A stretch of DNA of 64,000 nucleotides from Rhizophagus clarus (GCA_015698045.1 BLAL01000012.1:1302001-1366000); one strand, 5' to 3'. Counted from the first letter of the stretch, positions 9,323-19,795 are shown. Program-made: numbers and translations. Notes: generated from the letters alone by a model not told the origin.

Positions 9323-11160
9323 TTATACAGTCCATACCACTTGGTTAGCATTTTTTACATGACACTCTCCTTCTTTTTCAAATTTTAGAGCTTTTAGAGT
9401 CTTAAAGGCATCTTTAGAGCAGGTATAAAGAGGAGAGTTGTTAACATCTTCTTCTAGAATGAACCCATCAGTATGAATACGCCTGACTTTATCTACATAG
9501 GGTTGTACCATTTCAGAAATAAACTTTCGACCATGTGCTAGAAGAAATGGGGCAATTCTTGGGTATTCACCTTTAAAGGGATTACCTGGATTTGTAAATT
9601 GGAATCTCCACTGCTCTTCTTCTATTGGTACAATCGAGTCTAATACCTCACCATCTGGAAAGTCAAAAGATTTACTCGATGTTGTAAGAGTCTTGTATTT
9701 TTCTTTCTTTGGCAAAGTGCACCCCATAGTGTATTAAGAATTCTTTTAGCTACTTGGCTAGCGATACCATCTTGATTCTTAATTTTTAAGAGAAAATCTA
9801 CATACTCTCCAAAGATTACACTACCTCAAATTCAGGTTTCTTTTTCATAAATAAGGGCATTAGAGACTCCATCCTGAATTAATGTAACTTGGAGACCAAG
9901 AGCTTTGGCACGTGTAAGATCAATATGAGTATATACATTATGATAATTATATCGAAATAGTGGGGTATCCCTTTTTTCAATACTTGCACGAAATATTCCA
10001 AAATGGCTATATCCTCGATGGTTAGTAAAGTCTTTTAATATTTGAAATTTACCTTTACTAATAGGAAAATTTACAGCTGATTGCTGAATACTAGGATAAA
10101 GACTTGTTTTATCGTAACTTCTTCCATATCCTTTCCAGTTATTTTGTGCCCAGATAATCCCTCCCATCATTGCTTTACTTATCCATTGTGCTTCAAGTGC
10201 ATCAAGAGGTTCATTAGCAGGAATACCTACACTTAATTTTTCGAATAGCCAAAGAGCCGTTTTCTTTATGTTCCAATCAAGTAATGATATATCAATTGAA
10301 AGGCCTAGCTTTTTCGTCTCCTGTAAAAAGGCATCTCGTTCAGCATTAATTCTGATATATGCCTTTTCCAATGATTCTTGACGTTTAGCTGGAACGAAGG
10401 AGTAGTTTTTGCTAAACTTAAGTTTTTGAAATTGCTGGATGGTAATAGACTTAATTGCCTTTCCATTATATATGTGAACTATATCATTTACTTCATTCTC
10501 CTGATAAGTTATAAACTTTTTTGGCCTTTTACATTCAAAGCTGGGATGTTTTCTATCTGGATTGAGTACGAGAGAATAGTGTCCATTAGTGAGAGTGATG
10601 GTTATTCTTCTTTGTGCTGGACTCTTAGAAATATAAGTATGATCATCTACTACATTGATAGCAATACTTTGAGCTAATCGTTCTATTTTTTCAATACAGG
10701 CAATTGGAATAGGGTCATCTCGTGCCAAATTTAAATAATCTTTAATGTACTCAGGTTTTTCAATAGTTTGAGGCATATTCGAATAAGAGCCATAAGCCAT
10801 TTTTAAGTACTGATAAAGGCAATCATTTGTATCGCCACATCCACCTGATACCACTGGTAAATCTCTTATATAAATGATAAAGTTATCAAACCACTCTGGA
10901 TCACCTATATTATCAGGCATTTGGCTCTCATCGTAGTGGTCAAGTAAGGAGAAAAGATTTGCGTCATCTTCATTAGTAGTCCAGCAACCTGGCTTCCAAT
11001 TCTCATAAGGAAGTAAGATTTGAAATTGTTTGCCTGGATATCGGGCTTTAAGTTTTTGATCAAGATTTGCAATTCTTTCTCTAGAGAACTGTCGGCCACT
11101 AAACTTAACTTCTATGATATCTAGCCTATTTGGTAAATGACGAACTAGTCTTGAAAACAT
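9323..11160 (-). pseudogene. DNA polymerase B with OTU-like N-terminal segment
   Basis: The gene starts at an ATG at 11160. The palm motif A is YDKTSLYPSI (near 10080-10110) and motif C is RRIHTDGFIL (near 9470-9500), the hallmarks of a family B DNA polymerase of the type found in Polintons, linear plasmids and DNA viruses. The C-terminal fifth after motif C is short. In the N-terminal part GGCGDTNDCLYQYLKMAYG and, further on, TNGHYSLVLN give the Cys-then-His pattern of OTU-like cysteine peptidases. Whether that segment is catalytic is unknown. The gene is broken and lies between the small conserved protein and another small gene on the same strand. Confidence 0.7.
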
Positions 11161-11237
11161 TTCTTTGAAATATATAGTATTTATTTAATTACTAATTTTT
11201 CATTAATATATTTGAAAAAATAAAATAACTAGCCCTT

Positions 11238-11769
11238 ATAATTGATCAATTTCACCAAATAAGCCATCATCAGATAAGCCATCATTATAATCTGATTCGT
11301 ATTCTTCACCATTGGCCTCCATACATTCACGTTCATTTATTTGGCTATGACATTCTATTATCTGTGGTTGTAATTTTGCAACTTTATAGCCAGAAGGAGG
11401 TTTTACAAATACAGTTTCCTTATTCTCGTTGTATCATTTTAGATAGTTGGCAAGTTCTAAGCATTTTATTTGCCTATCTACATTATCATTGTATTTGAGC
11501 CATTCTTTTAGCTTATCTATGGCATCACCAAATTTGACGAGATATAGGTTATCTCTTCTTATAATCTTATCAAATTCTTCCAATTCGGTTAAGAGGATAT
11601 CCCAATTATAGGGGTCATCTTCGTCTATATATTTAGCCCAGCATTCTTTGGCTGTAGAATATAGCTCATTTATCATTTCATCACGAGAATTCTTGTACCA
11701 GAGCTTTATGTAGTCATATTTATATTTATCTATCCATTCCCAATATTTGGCGGTATTCATTTTAGGCAT
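11238..11769 (-). pseudogene. Unknown acidic small protein
   Basis: The region encodes a tryptophan-rich helical segment (MNTAKYWEWIDKYKYDYIKL) followed by acidic sequence ending ESDYNDGLSDDGLFGEIDQL. No family is recognised. It lies between the helicase and polymerase genes in the same orientation and is presumably co-expressed with them. It is part of the broken virus-like element. The acidic tail could act as a processivity or protein-binding peptide, but that is a guess. Confidence 0.35.
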
Positions 11770-12094
11770 GAGATCTGGATCAACTTTTTGAACTGGCTTT
11801 GATATTCTTGTGATATAGACGGTTCAGCTAGTATAGAAGGACCAGGTATTCCGTATGGTTCTGGCTCTATCTCTGGTTCTTCCTCTACTTCTGGTTCTTG
11901 TTCTACTTCTGGTTCTTGCTCTGATTTAGCCGAAGGTAGTATAAAAGTATTTAGTTCTGTTATGAAGTTATCTATTAGGTTTTCAACAGATTCTGAAGTA
12001 ACGGGTTGGTCTTCTGTCTCCTCTTGTTCTGACTTTGAAGGAACTGGAGGTGAACTTTTCTTTTGCTCATTTGGTATATCTATTCCAATTTGTG
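11770..12094 (-). other. Acidic, Pro-Glu repeat coding stretch
   Basis: The minus strand encodes a proline/glutamate-rich stretch with EPEVEQEPEVEEEPEIEPEP-like repeats and a predicted disordered character. It directly follows the helicase-coding region in the same orientation, so it is probably the disordered tail of that protein or a linker to the next gene. Confidence 0.4.
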
Positions 12095-13573
12095 CTAAGA
12101 ACTGATCGAGAGCTTTAGGATCAGATACAGATTTTTTAGGAATATCAATCTTCTCGATATCAATCTCATCAGTTTCATGAATCCAGTTATTACTAAGATA
12201 TTTTTCGTATAAAGTCTTTCTAGATAAATTGTAAACTCTAATATGTTTTTATCTATATAAATTCGTTCACTTGTTATATTTAACTCATTAGATAATGTTC
12301 TTGCAACTACAACTTTAGATAAGGGTGTAATATTTCTATTTTCACAGTAGCTTGTATAGGTGGCATATAATATATGAACTGGTAAGCATGTAGTCGTATA
12401 ATCAGCTTCTGCTATATATGTCTCCTTTATAAATTGAAATAACGGTGAAAGAGTAAATACGATATGCTCTTGTTTAGATGCAGTCATAGGAGGTGGGTTG
12501 CCATTAAAATCTGGATATTTATCAGCAATAACCTTTAAGTAAGCATAGAAGGCCTTACTCACCCTTGGATATTTCATTGCATCACCTAACTGTTTGAAAT
12601 ATTGCAAATCTCCTTTTCGAGCAGGTGAGATAATTAGGAAAACTGTTTGTCTATCATCATTCTTAACTCTGAGAGCATTTTCATTAGTAAGAACGATAGT
12701 AGACATAAAGTTTTTATATTGGGTAGGTGTTTTATATTTTTCATGGATTTCAATGGTATCGCTAGTAACTTTATTCTTGAGAGCATGATATAATGAATTC
12801 CATTGGCTTTTTTCTGTTGGCATTTCTTCAAGCAAAAGAAGTACTTTACCTAATAATTGCCCATTAAAACTTCTCAAAATCGTTTGAGGATCGCTTGTTT
12901 TATAGACTAGCTGAGTACCTAAAACATAACTCTGTATAAAATCAGTTATAATACCTTTACCCCAGCCTTGACCGGATTTAAGATAAAGAATCGAATACAT
13001 TTTTCTACCAGTAGCCATACCAGCAAACCATTTAATAATGTATTCAGTTACATTCCAATCTCCTGAACACCAGACATCCCGAATATGAGTAAATATAATT
13101 TTAATTGCCTGATGGATGTTGGCTGAAAAGTCTGCTAAAGGACGTAATTGGTGTAAGAAACCTGGGAAAATATTAAAATAGAGTTGACCTTGAATTTTAT
13201 AAATACGTTGCTTTGCAGGATCACAAGTTGCTACACATGTTGAAGAATTATCATATATAAACCATTTGGCAATGTTAAATTCTGTTTTAGTTGGTAGCTG
13301 TTCAGGATTGGATTGATTAAAGAAGGTTTTAGTTATAGGACGAATGAGCATACTAATATTTTTTATGGGAATATGCTCAAAATTCTTAATATCAGGTCGC
13401 CACATAAATACACCATGTGGATTGGAACAGAGAATGAAGTAACTGCAAATATATCACTTTGCTTTTGTAATATCATCTAAACTGTTCGCCTCTCTGATAA
13501 GCCATTTTAGTATATCAATACTGTATGCTTCCTTAGATTCACCAAATTTCGAGATTACTACTTGGTTACTCAT
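12095..13573 (-). pseudogene. SF3/D5-like replicative helicase
   Basis: The coding region opens at an ATG at 13573. The helicase core shows Walker A in YLKSGQGWGKGIITD, a Walker B-like KVLLLLEEMP and a motif C/sensor-like STIVLTNEN, in the order of superfamily 3 or D5-like helicases of DNA viruses, virophages and plasmids. Upstream of the core there is a D5_N-like segment (AKWFIYDNSSTCVATCDPAK). The C-terminal segment looks helical and contains KVVVARTLSNELNITSERIY, which could be a winged helix. With the polymerase gene downstream it forms a replication pair. The region is broken. The shared upstream motif lies 66-88 nt before the ATG. Confidence 0.7.
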
Positions 13574-13638
13574 TGTTAGTTAGATACTTTAGTAGAAGTT
13601 TTGTTAAATTTATTTTTTTTTTGATACCTATATATTGA

Positions 13639-13661
13639 CTATGTTTAATTACGATTTTTTC
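13639..13661 (-). promoter_or_regulatory. Upstream motif of the helicase gene
   Basis: The minus strand reads GAAAAAATC, then GTAATT, then AAACATAG. It nearly repeats the block at 8771-8793, and the core GAAAAAATC also lies upstream of the plus-strand gene at 57100. It is a candidate promoter element of the virus-like family. Confidence 0.45.
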
Positions 13662-13768
13662 AGGTATATTTGTATGCATATCGGAAGGTATAGATGAAAT
13701 CTTTGCATATCTACTTGGGCTTTAAAGTGCATTTAAGCTCATTCCTGAAAATGGGACAGATTGGGCCA

Positions 13769-13776
13769 GATGGGAC
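13769..13776. repeat. hAT target-site duplication, left (GATGGGAC)
   Basis: GATGGGAC lies directly before the left inverted terminus, and the identical 8 bp follow the right terminus at 18548-18555. Eight-base duplications are the hallmark of hAT insertion. Confidence 0.9.
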
Positions 13777-13790
13777 TAAGGTTGCTTGCC
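13777..13790 (+). repeat. hAT terminal inverted repeat, left
   Basis: TAAGGTTGCTTGCC; the perfect inverse complement is at 18534-18547. Confidence 0.9.
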
Positions 13791-13805
13791 AAAACCCATC
13801 TGGCC

Positions 13806-13992
13806 TAACGCGAAACGCCGAAACTCATACATAGTGCCGAAATGCCAAAATGCCGAAATGCCAAAACTGCCGAAACTGCCGAAACTGTTTCAGCATTTCG
13901 GCATTTCAGCATTTCGGCAGTTTCGGCAGTTTCGGCATTTTGACATAGTTTCGGCATAAGTAATACTAATATTTTAATAGAGTTTCGGCATA
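13806..13992. repeat. hAT subterminal TTTCGGCA/TGCCGAAA repeats, left
   Basis: This block is built almost entirely of GCCGAAA and TTTCGGC units in both orientations and forms a large imperfect palindrome centred near 13885. The same motif fills 18350-18540 at the other end. Subterminal motif clusters in hAT elements bind the transposase, which is the likely role here. Confidence 0.75.
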
Positions 13993-14349
13993 TTTTCGTC
14001 ATGTTAATAGTATCTGACAGATAAAAATTTATTTTTTAAAATTTAAATTATTTATTGTATTTATTATACGTAATCCAATGATAAAACTAGCAATTAAATT
14101 CAAATTTATCACTAAAGAAATAAAATTCCAGTTAAAAAAGTTCACCATTTTATTTTTATTTTATTTAATTTTGATAAAAAAAAAAATATTGATACTTGTT
14201 TGCTACTATTTTAAAAAATAGTACCCAGGCTGTACGACGTGGACGTCAGTATCAATTCACAGCCCAAAAAAAATGTGAGTCTCCAGCCGATATTTGGTAC
14301 GGACTGGGCCTAGCTACTCACTATAAAATAATATAATAAAATTAATAAA

Positions 14350-15051
14350 TTATCTTCGGTGACGATACGTAGGTAGGTTTCTTGCCCTTCTACGATCGTG
14401 TCGCGTATCTAAAATAAATTGGTTAATTTAAGATGTGAATAAACTTTAATTATAGAAATTTTATAATTACCTCGTCTTTCCCAAAATCTCGATCTAAATG
14501 TGCGATAATATCTTGCTCTGATACGCGACCATCTTCTTCCAGGGACACCACTACGATAAAGGCAAAAACTCTAAATATCAAAAAACGAAATAATATTTAG
14601 TTAAATATTTTCAATTTTAAGCAAATATTTTTTTTTGCCATTATATTTTTCATACATGGTATTCCCTGAGAAGATTCCTCCATTTTTGGTGGCATCGTTG
14701 TGCCGTGAACCTCGAAGTTCTAAAATGACGATTTAGTCTGATTCAAACGAACGAATTAGTTGGATTAAAGATAATAATTCTATTTTTAACATATTTTAAC
14801 ATATTAAATATTATACATATGAACCTTCTTGCGATTGACCTCCAGAATCTTGATCGATCTCTCCCGTATTCATTATGAAATTCGTCATTTCTTCTTCTTC
14901 TTTCTTCCACCAAGTAATCGGTGTATTCATCGAACCATTGAATAGGACGAGAGTGGCGACGAGGCTGGCGATGGGGCTGGCGATGAGAGTGACGATGGGG
15001 CTGGCGATGAGAGTGACGATGGGACTGGCGATGAGAGTGACGATTGGGCAT
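14350..15051 (-). CDS. Four-exon Myb/SANT-like passenger protein, 149 aa
   Basis: I read four exons: 15051-14825, 14719-14656, 14570-14471 and 14408-14350. All three introns are GT-AG and the summed length is 450 nt, ending in TAA. The N-terminus is a basic His-Ser-Arg-Gln repeat (RHSHRQPHRHSHRQ) encoded by a small tandem repeat. After it comes a Myb/SANT-like DNA-binding domain: IQWFDEYTDYLVEERRRRND, DRSRFWRSIARR, and, across the first intron, AQRCHQKWRNLLREYH, with conserved tryptophans and the QC-x-x-KW helix. A basic tail follows (SRFWERR, RHDRRRARN). Its place between the hAT ends, downstream of the transposase on the same strand, suggests an element-encoded DNA-binding accessory protein. 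A captured host gene is the alternative. Confidence 0.75.
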
Positions 15052-15728
15052 ATTTACAAAATTAAGATGTGAGGAAAAACGCAAAAAGAATGAGATGAGT
15101 AAATCGTAAAATATCCTTTTATAAATAAAATTTGGACAATTCCTTTTTGTTCCCTTTCTTCAAAATACTGATTTATTAGTTTGCATCATTAAATTTAAAT
15201 ATCATCCTTAAAATAATAAATCTTTGTTTATTCTCTTTGTTCTTAAAAAAAATCATTTTTTTTAAAAAAAAATCAGAATATTTTGTACATCCCTTAAAAA
15301 AAAATAAAAAAATCAGTGCATAATACATACAATGTGATTTGTATAAAAAAGTCATCTTGCATCGTTAAACAAATACCGATATAAAATTACTAATCATCAT
15401 CCCTGTGTGATAAAATTTAATTGTTAACTTCTTTCTCTTTCTTTAGAGCACACATTGAACACGAATCAACACAAATTTAACAAAATTTGGCTAAAACGAG
15501 CGAAATTTTACCAGAATTATCAGCACAAATCGAACACAAATCGAACACAAATTGAACAAGATCGAAAGAGTTCGTTTGCATCACGTCGGTGTTGTTTAAA
15601 TTTCGGCACACAAAAATTTTTTAATTTAAACTCTTAAATAAATCAATATAATTATAAACTTATTTACAAATTTACTTTATTAATAAAAGAATTATTGTTA
15701 TAATGATTTCCTAAAAATAAAGAAAAAA

Positions 15729-18020
15729 TTATTCTTCTTCATCTACATCATCTACATCGATGAATTCATTCAATAAATCCTCTACATTATAATCAAAATT
15801 TCCTCCCCCATCGCTTTCTTGTTCGCTTTCTTGCTCATCATCATTGCCATCATCTGTATTAATTTTTTCGTATTCTTCTTCAGATTCATCTAAAATGTCG
15901 TCCAGGATCTCTCCAATTTCTTCAATTATTAATTTGTGTGACAAATCAACAAATTTATCGATCCATACATGTTCTATTAGGACAACACAATTATCTGAAG
16001 GAACTGTAATTTGATTAGGTAAACTTTCATTTGATAAAACATCACATTCATCATCATCATCATTAGTTTCTGCCAGAGCCTCTGCAATTCGAATGTTCAT
16101 TTCATTTTCGCTAATACGAGTATCATTTTTTTCTATACCATAAAAACCAAGCTCTTTCTTAGCATTGGACTTCCAATGCATGATCATTTTAGCCATGGAT
16201 TCTAGTCGACTTATATTCAAATTTAAACGCCGATCATTAAATAGCCAGCCAAGTGTTGAGAATCCTTGTTCGCAACTTGCGGAATTTGGACAAATCGCTA
16301 ATAGATGGCGAGCGACTCTTGGGAGGCTGTTCGGTCGAGGGTCAGTATCGATCAAATTCCACCAATTTAGAGGATCGTCTAGAGAACAAGATTCATCAAA
16401 ATCAAAGGGTGGTTTATTATCACGGTAGTCCTTAATTTGCTCGCATAGAGCCCTGGATTCTTTAAGATCAAATCCTAACCTTTTACCAATTGTAGTAGCG
16501 CACCTCACGATCCTTGAATAAGCTTTGGCTGTGAGAGGCTTACTCCTAAATCGGGGATCTAGGAAAAAGCAGGTTATATATTTGTCATCATCGAACTCTT
16601 TGAATCTTTCATTCATCACGTTGAAACAATGGTTACGGAAGTTTTGATTAAATGATTTGGGTAATTGTTTCAAAACTGCTGATAGTCTTATCAAACTTAA
16701 AAAACAATCTCCAAGCGTCGCTGATCTTGATTCTAAAGCCAAGACGGCTTTTCTCAATGGATTTAAAACGAATGAAAGAATTCGTAAATTGGAAAAAAAA
16801 TTCCGTGTTTGGATAACATGTTTGACCTTATCGTTCAACAAATTACTTTCATTAGTAATAATTTGTTCTAGTACTGGTTCCAACCTAATTACCGAATCTA
16901 CTGATTCGCTAGCCGTTGTCTATCGCGTCTTACAATATAACTTAATGCCTCCTCCATGAATACTATTCTCTTTGATGAGTTGTGTGAGTTTGGCTCCAGC
17001 TTGATGGGAATTTTTAAAAAATGAAGCTAATGTATTAACTTTTCGTAATAAACGATCTCCAAAACTTTCTTTAAGTATATCACACGCGATAAGATTGACC
17101 GCATGTGCTATACATCGTACGTTTTCGATGTTAGGGTATTTCTCTTCAATAATTTTGCGTGCATTCCGAACGTTTGAGGCATTATCAGACACAATAGCCA
17201 ATATTTTATTCGGGCCGATCTTTTCAATTATTTCTCCAATCACTTCGGCTACGTAATTACCTGTATGCGAATGTTCTGACAAATCTTGAAGTTTATACAA
17301 ATACTCTTCTCTCGACGGAGTCATAATAACAAAATTCCATATAGAACGATGAGTGGGGGACGTCCAACCATCGAACGCTAAATTATATTAATATTAATAT
17401 TATTACTTAAAAACACATTAAGAATATTGTTTTAAAAAAGTATAAAAAAAGTATTAAAAACCTAAAGTCAAATTAGCTCCATTTTCAATGACGGATGTGA
17501 CAGTTGAGTTCACCATTGATAATTCCCGCTCAAGTAACTGATCTGACAAAAATTCTCTGGTTGGCAGCTCATACAAAGAATTAAGCTCCTTTACAAAGTT
17601 AATAAAAAAAGGGTGCTCGACTATCCGGAATGAAATACCACATGCAACGAAAAATTTAGCCAAGGCACGATTAATCCTAGTTACTCTACCATCAGGAATT
17701 TTTGTGGAATCATGGTAGTCTGTAATATTTAACTGATTACTCCCAACAATTTTTCTTTTTTTATTAACTTTATCTTCACGCTCTAATATTTTATTCAAAT
17801 ATTTTCTAACAATGGGTCCTGGAGCTTCCGAGCAATGGTTCGCAAAGTGCTCTTCAAGTTTTGATATATCACCTCGTGACCATGAAAAATTACAATATTT
17901 ACAAGTGGCATGATATTTTCCTGAACCAACGGGATTTCCTCTAATAGCATCCTCCCAGGTAGAGCTGGGAGGCCTACCACCTTTATTTTTATTTTTTTCT
18001 AAGTCTAAAGTGCTGGTCAT
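15729..18020 (-). pseudogene. hAT transposase, BED finger and dimerisation domain
   Basis: Two exons are visible: 18020-17462 and 17377-15729, separated by an 84-bp GT-AG intron that restores NLTLAFDGWTSPTHRSIWNF, a typical hAT catalytic-region string. The start MTSTLDLEKNK at 18020 is preferred over an upstream ATG at 18110 that adds only a hydrophobic stretch. Exon 1 holds a BED zinc finger (CKYCNFSW ... HFANHC). Exon 2 holds the DDE region (AIVSDNASNVRNARK, CIAHAVNLIACD) and the C-terminal dimerisation domain (LPRVARHLLAICPNSASCEQ, GFSTLGWLFNDRRL), followed by a very acidic tail. The frame totals 736 codons including the terminal stop. One TAG at 16920-16922 replaces the conserved Trp of the TRW motif and interrupts an otherwise open frame. 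The family calls are confident. Confidence 0.9.
17378..17461 (-). other. Transposase intron, 84 bp
   Basis: The intron starts GTTTTTAATA and ends TAATTTAG on the minus strand. Removing it keeps the frame and creates the conserved LAFDGWTSP string. Confidence 0.8.
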
Positions 18021-18347
18021 ATTGAAATGTGTATAAAGTTTTTTTATTTTGTACGTGTTTAAGTAAAAAAAGTAATGCAAGGCAAACACGAAGTAATTTA
18101 AAAAATCCATAACAGATAATCATATGATTTGGTTCAAATTTCAAGGTATAGCCATAACAGTTGGGGATTATAACAGTAAAATGATAAATAAAAAAAGGAG
18201 TTAAAGGAGTTAAAGGACGAAAAGTAACTGATTATCTTTGATATTAATGATGTCAGATCATTTCCTGAATGACCGTCAGATATGATTGGTTGTGTGTCAT
18301 GTGGTGGCTGAATTTTATTTTGTTACACTAATTACATTATTAGAAAA

Positions 18348-18545
18348 ATGAAACTATGCCGAAACTATATTAAAGTATTAATATATATCATGCCGAAACT
18401 ATGCCAAAATGCTGAAACTGTTTCGGCATTTTGGCAGTTTCGGCAGTTTCGGCATTTCAGCATTTTTGGCTGCTTGCCGAAACCTAGTTTCGCCAGTTTC
18501 GGCAGTTTCGGCATGCCGAAACTCACTAGTTTCGGCAAGCAACCT
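18348..18545. repeat. hAT subterminal repeats, right
   Basis: Dense TTTCGGCA and TGCCGAAA units mirror the block at the left end and lie next to the right inverted terminus. The short plus-strand reading frame here is only a translation of the repeat. Confidence 0.75.
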
Positions 18546-18555
18546 TAGATGGGAC
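18534..18555 (-). repeat. hAT right inverted terminus and target duplication
   Basis: GGCAAGCAACCTTA (18534-18547) is the inverse of the left terminus, followed by the duplicated GATGGGAC (18548-18555). Confidence 0.9.
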
Positions 18556-18599
18556 AGGTTAGATACTCGAAAATAAAAAGTTATTTTGGAAAATATCTC

Positions 18600-18770
18600 T
18601 TCTCAAAACTTTTTCTATATTTATCTGTCCTATTGTCCTATCTGTCCCATACTCTTCTTTGTTATTCGTTTTCTCTTTCTTTCTTTGTTAGATTAGTAAT
18701 TTGAGTAATTATATATGGGACAGATGGTGGGACAGATAGTGGAATTTTTGGGACAGATGGGTGGTATAGT
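18600..18770. repeat. Dispersed GGGACAGAT-type repeats
   Basis: GGGACAGAT and its complement recur irregularly, for example near 18625-18655, 18718-18745 and 18751-18760, and also at 13753-13776 on the far side of the hAT element. They overlap the 3' end of the unknown ORF at 18662-19366. The hAT element landed inside this repeat-rich tract. Confidence 0.5.
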
Positions 18771-19366
18771 ATGGATATGGTTTTATCTATGGTATTGTTA
18801 AAGACGCGCCGTAAAAGTGCTGGGAGGCTAACTGGATAGGAGATCTGATCGAGTTCCAAACGGAGTTGGGATGTATACTGGGGCTTTGGCCATAGGCGAC
18901 CAGAGGTGAGCCCCGATGACCGTGATTGACCTTCGTCATTGGGTGAAGAAGTGGTATTGTTGTTGGAACTATGAATAGAGTCGTTTAAAGTTTGTTGAAT
19001 AGGTTGATTAGAATTTGATGTTTCTTTGTGTAATATTTGTAAAGTTTCATTTACTGATACTTCAGGAAAATCCTGTTCCAAGGAGATAGGATGAATAGAT
19101 TCTTGCATGTTAACATCCTTAGACTGGTCTTCCTTGGTTTTATTGCGTTTATTTTGATGGTTGGATTTAATAGTATCATCACTATTTTCACCTTCTTCTT
19201 CTACTGAATAGGTATCTTTAGCAATACTTTCGTCAGTAACACTAGTATAGTTGTCACTTTTTTTTGTTTTATTTGTTACGTTAATAATTTCGGACTTAGT
19301 AGTAGAGCGTAAAGTCCATTTTTTGTAGGGTACAGATTTTTCAACAGGAGAGTTTATACGTTGCAT
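18662..19366 (-). CDS. Unknown disordered Ser/Thr/Asn/Glu-rich protein, 234 aa
   Basis: A true ATG at 19366 opens a frame of 234 residues. The first 150 residues are charged and polar (SIAKDTYSVEEEGENSDD, QNKRNKTKEDQSKD) with no visible domain. The last 80 are more hydrophobic and proline-rich (YPVSLPALLRRVFNNTIDK, PSVPKIPLSVPPSVPYI), encoded partly by the GGGACAGAT-type repeats. No family is recognised. There are no obvious introns. It may be a hypothetical host gene or an ORF of an unrecognised mobile element; the repeat-derived C-terminus makes the latter reasonable. Confidence 0.4.
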   Translation of the reverse strand: MQRINSPVEKSVPYKKWTLRSTTKSEIINVTNKTKKSDNYTSVTDESIAKDTYSVEEEGENSDDTIKSNHQNKRNKTKEDQSKDVNMQESIHPISLEQDFPEVSVNETLQILHKETSNSNQPIQQTLNDSIHSSNNNTTSSPNDEGQSRSSGLTSGRLWPKPQYTSQLRLELDQISYPVSLPALLRRVFNNTIDKTISILYHPSVPKIPLSVPPSVPYIITQITNLTKKERENE

Positions 19367-19658
19367 ATTGAAAATTTGTCTAATAGTTCTAATAAAAGTT
19401 GAACCTTTTCCTATCTAGACGGTTATAAAGTATAATTTAACCGTTGTTATTGTATGAATATAGTGTTTGAAATCGAATTTTTCTTTAGCACAAAATTTTG
19501 GCCTTGGGATCGAGTTGAATTGAGTTGATATTGATATTAATATTGATATTGATATTGTATTGATATCATACGAACAACGGTTGTTTATATAAAAAAAAAA
19601 AAATGGAAAATTTGATCATGACCTGCGGCATGATCCAAATTGGCTGATCAAAATCAGA
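19367..19658. other. AT-rich spacer
   Basis: No gene seen. A short TTGATATTGATATTAATATT repeat lies near 19520-19560. Confidence 0.5.
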
Positions 19659-19795
19659 GAGCTAACCATATTCAATCATCAAGGAATTATAAATGGCTGG
19701 TGAGCTAACCATATTTAATCATCAAGGAATTATGAACGGCTGGTCAAAAATCTGAGAGCTAACCATATACTAACATCAAGGAAATATTTATTATT
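19659..19795 (+). repeat. Three-copy tandem repeat, about 43-54 bp unit
   Basis: GAGCTAACCATATTCAATCA followed by TCAAGGAATTATAAATGGCT occurs at 19659, 19702 and 19756 with small changes. The third copy has diverged most. Confidence 0.8.

Larger units (their letters stand above)
4190..13661 (-). mobile_element. Virus-like element fossil with Gag/protease, PolB and SF3 helicase
   Basis: Most genes lie on the minus strand and are tightly packed: SF3 helicase, an acidic/proline-rich tail, a small protein, DNA polymerase B, a conserved small protein, a protein with a 2-cysteine adaptor-like motif, a zinc/winged-helix-like protein, a Gag-like protein and a retropepsin-like protease. A chromodomain fragment and one unknown ORF follow on the plus strand. 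No reverse transcriptase is visible. The gene mix recalls Polinton/Maverick and other PolB-bearing elements, but a Gag/aspartic-protease module is not typical of them, so the family is left unassigned. It is broken in of the order of ten places. I found no terminal repeats, so the ends given are simply the outermost recognised parts. It looks moderately old. Confidence 0.6.
13777..18547 (-). mobile_element. hAT DNA transposon, 4771 bp
   Basis: The element begins TAAGGTTGCTTGCC and ends with its exact inverse complement, GGCAAGCAACCTTA; the match extends a few bases further with one mismatch. It is flanked by identical 8-bp duplications (GATGGGAC). Inside are a BED-finger hAT transposase (15729-18020) and a spliced Myb/SANT-like gene (14350-15051), both on the minus strand. 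Both ends carry dense TTTCGGCA/TGCCGAAA subterminal repeats. The target was a region with several GGGACAGAT-type repeats. The transposase has one visible in-frame stop, so this copy is probably not autonomous, but the clean ends and duplications suggest it is fairly recent. Confidence 0.92.

Noticed and set aside
14875-15072. Plus-strand frame reading MRVTMGLA repeats
   Set aside because: It is the antisense of the His-Ser-Arg repeat in the spliced Myb/SANT-like gene.
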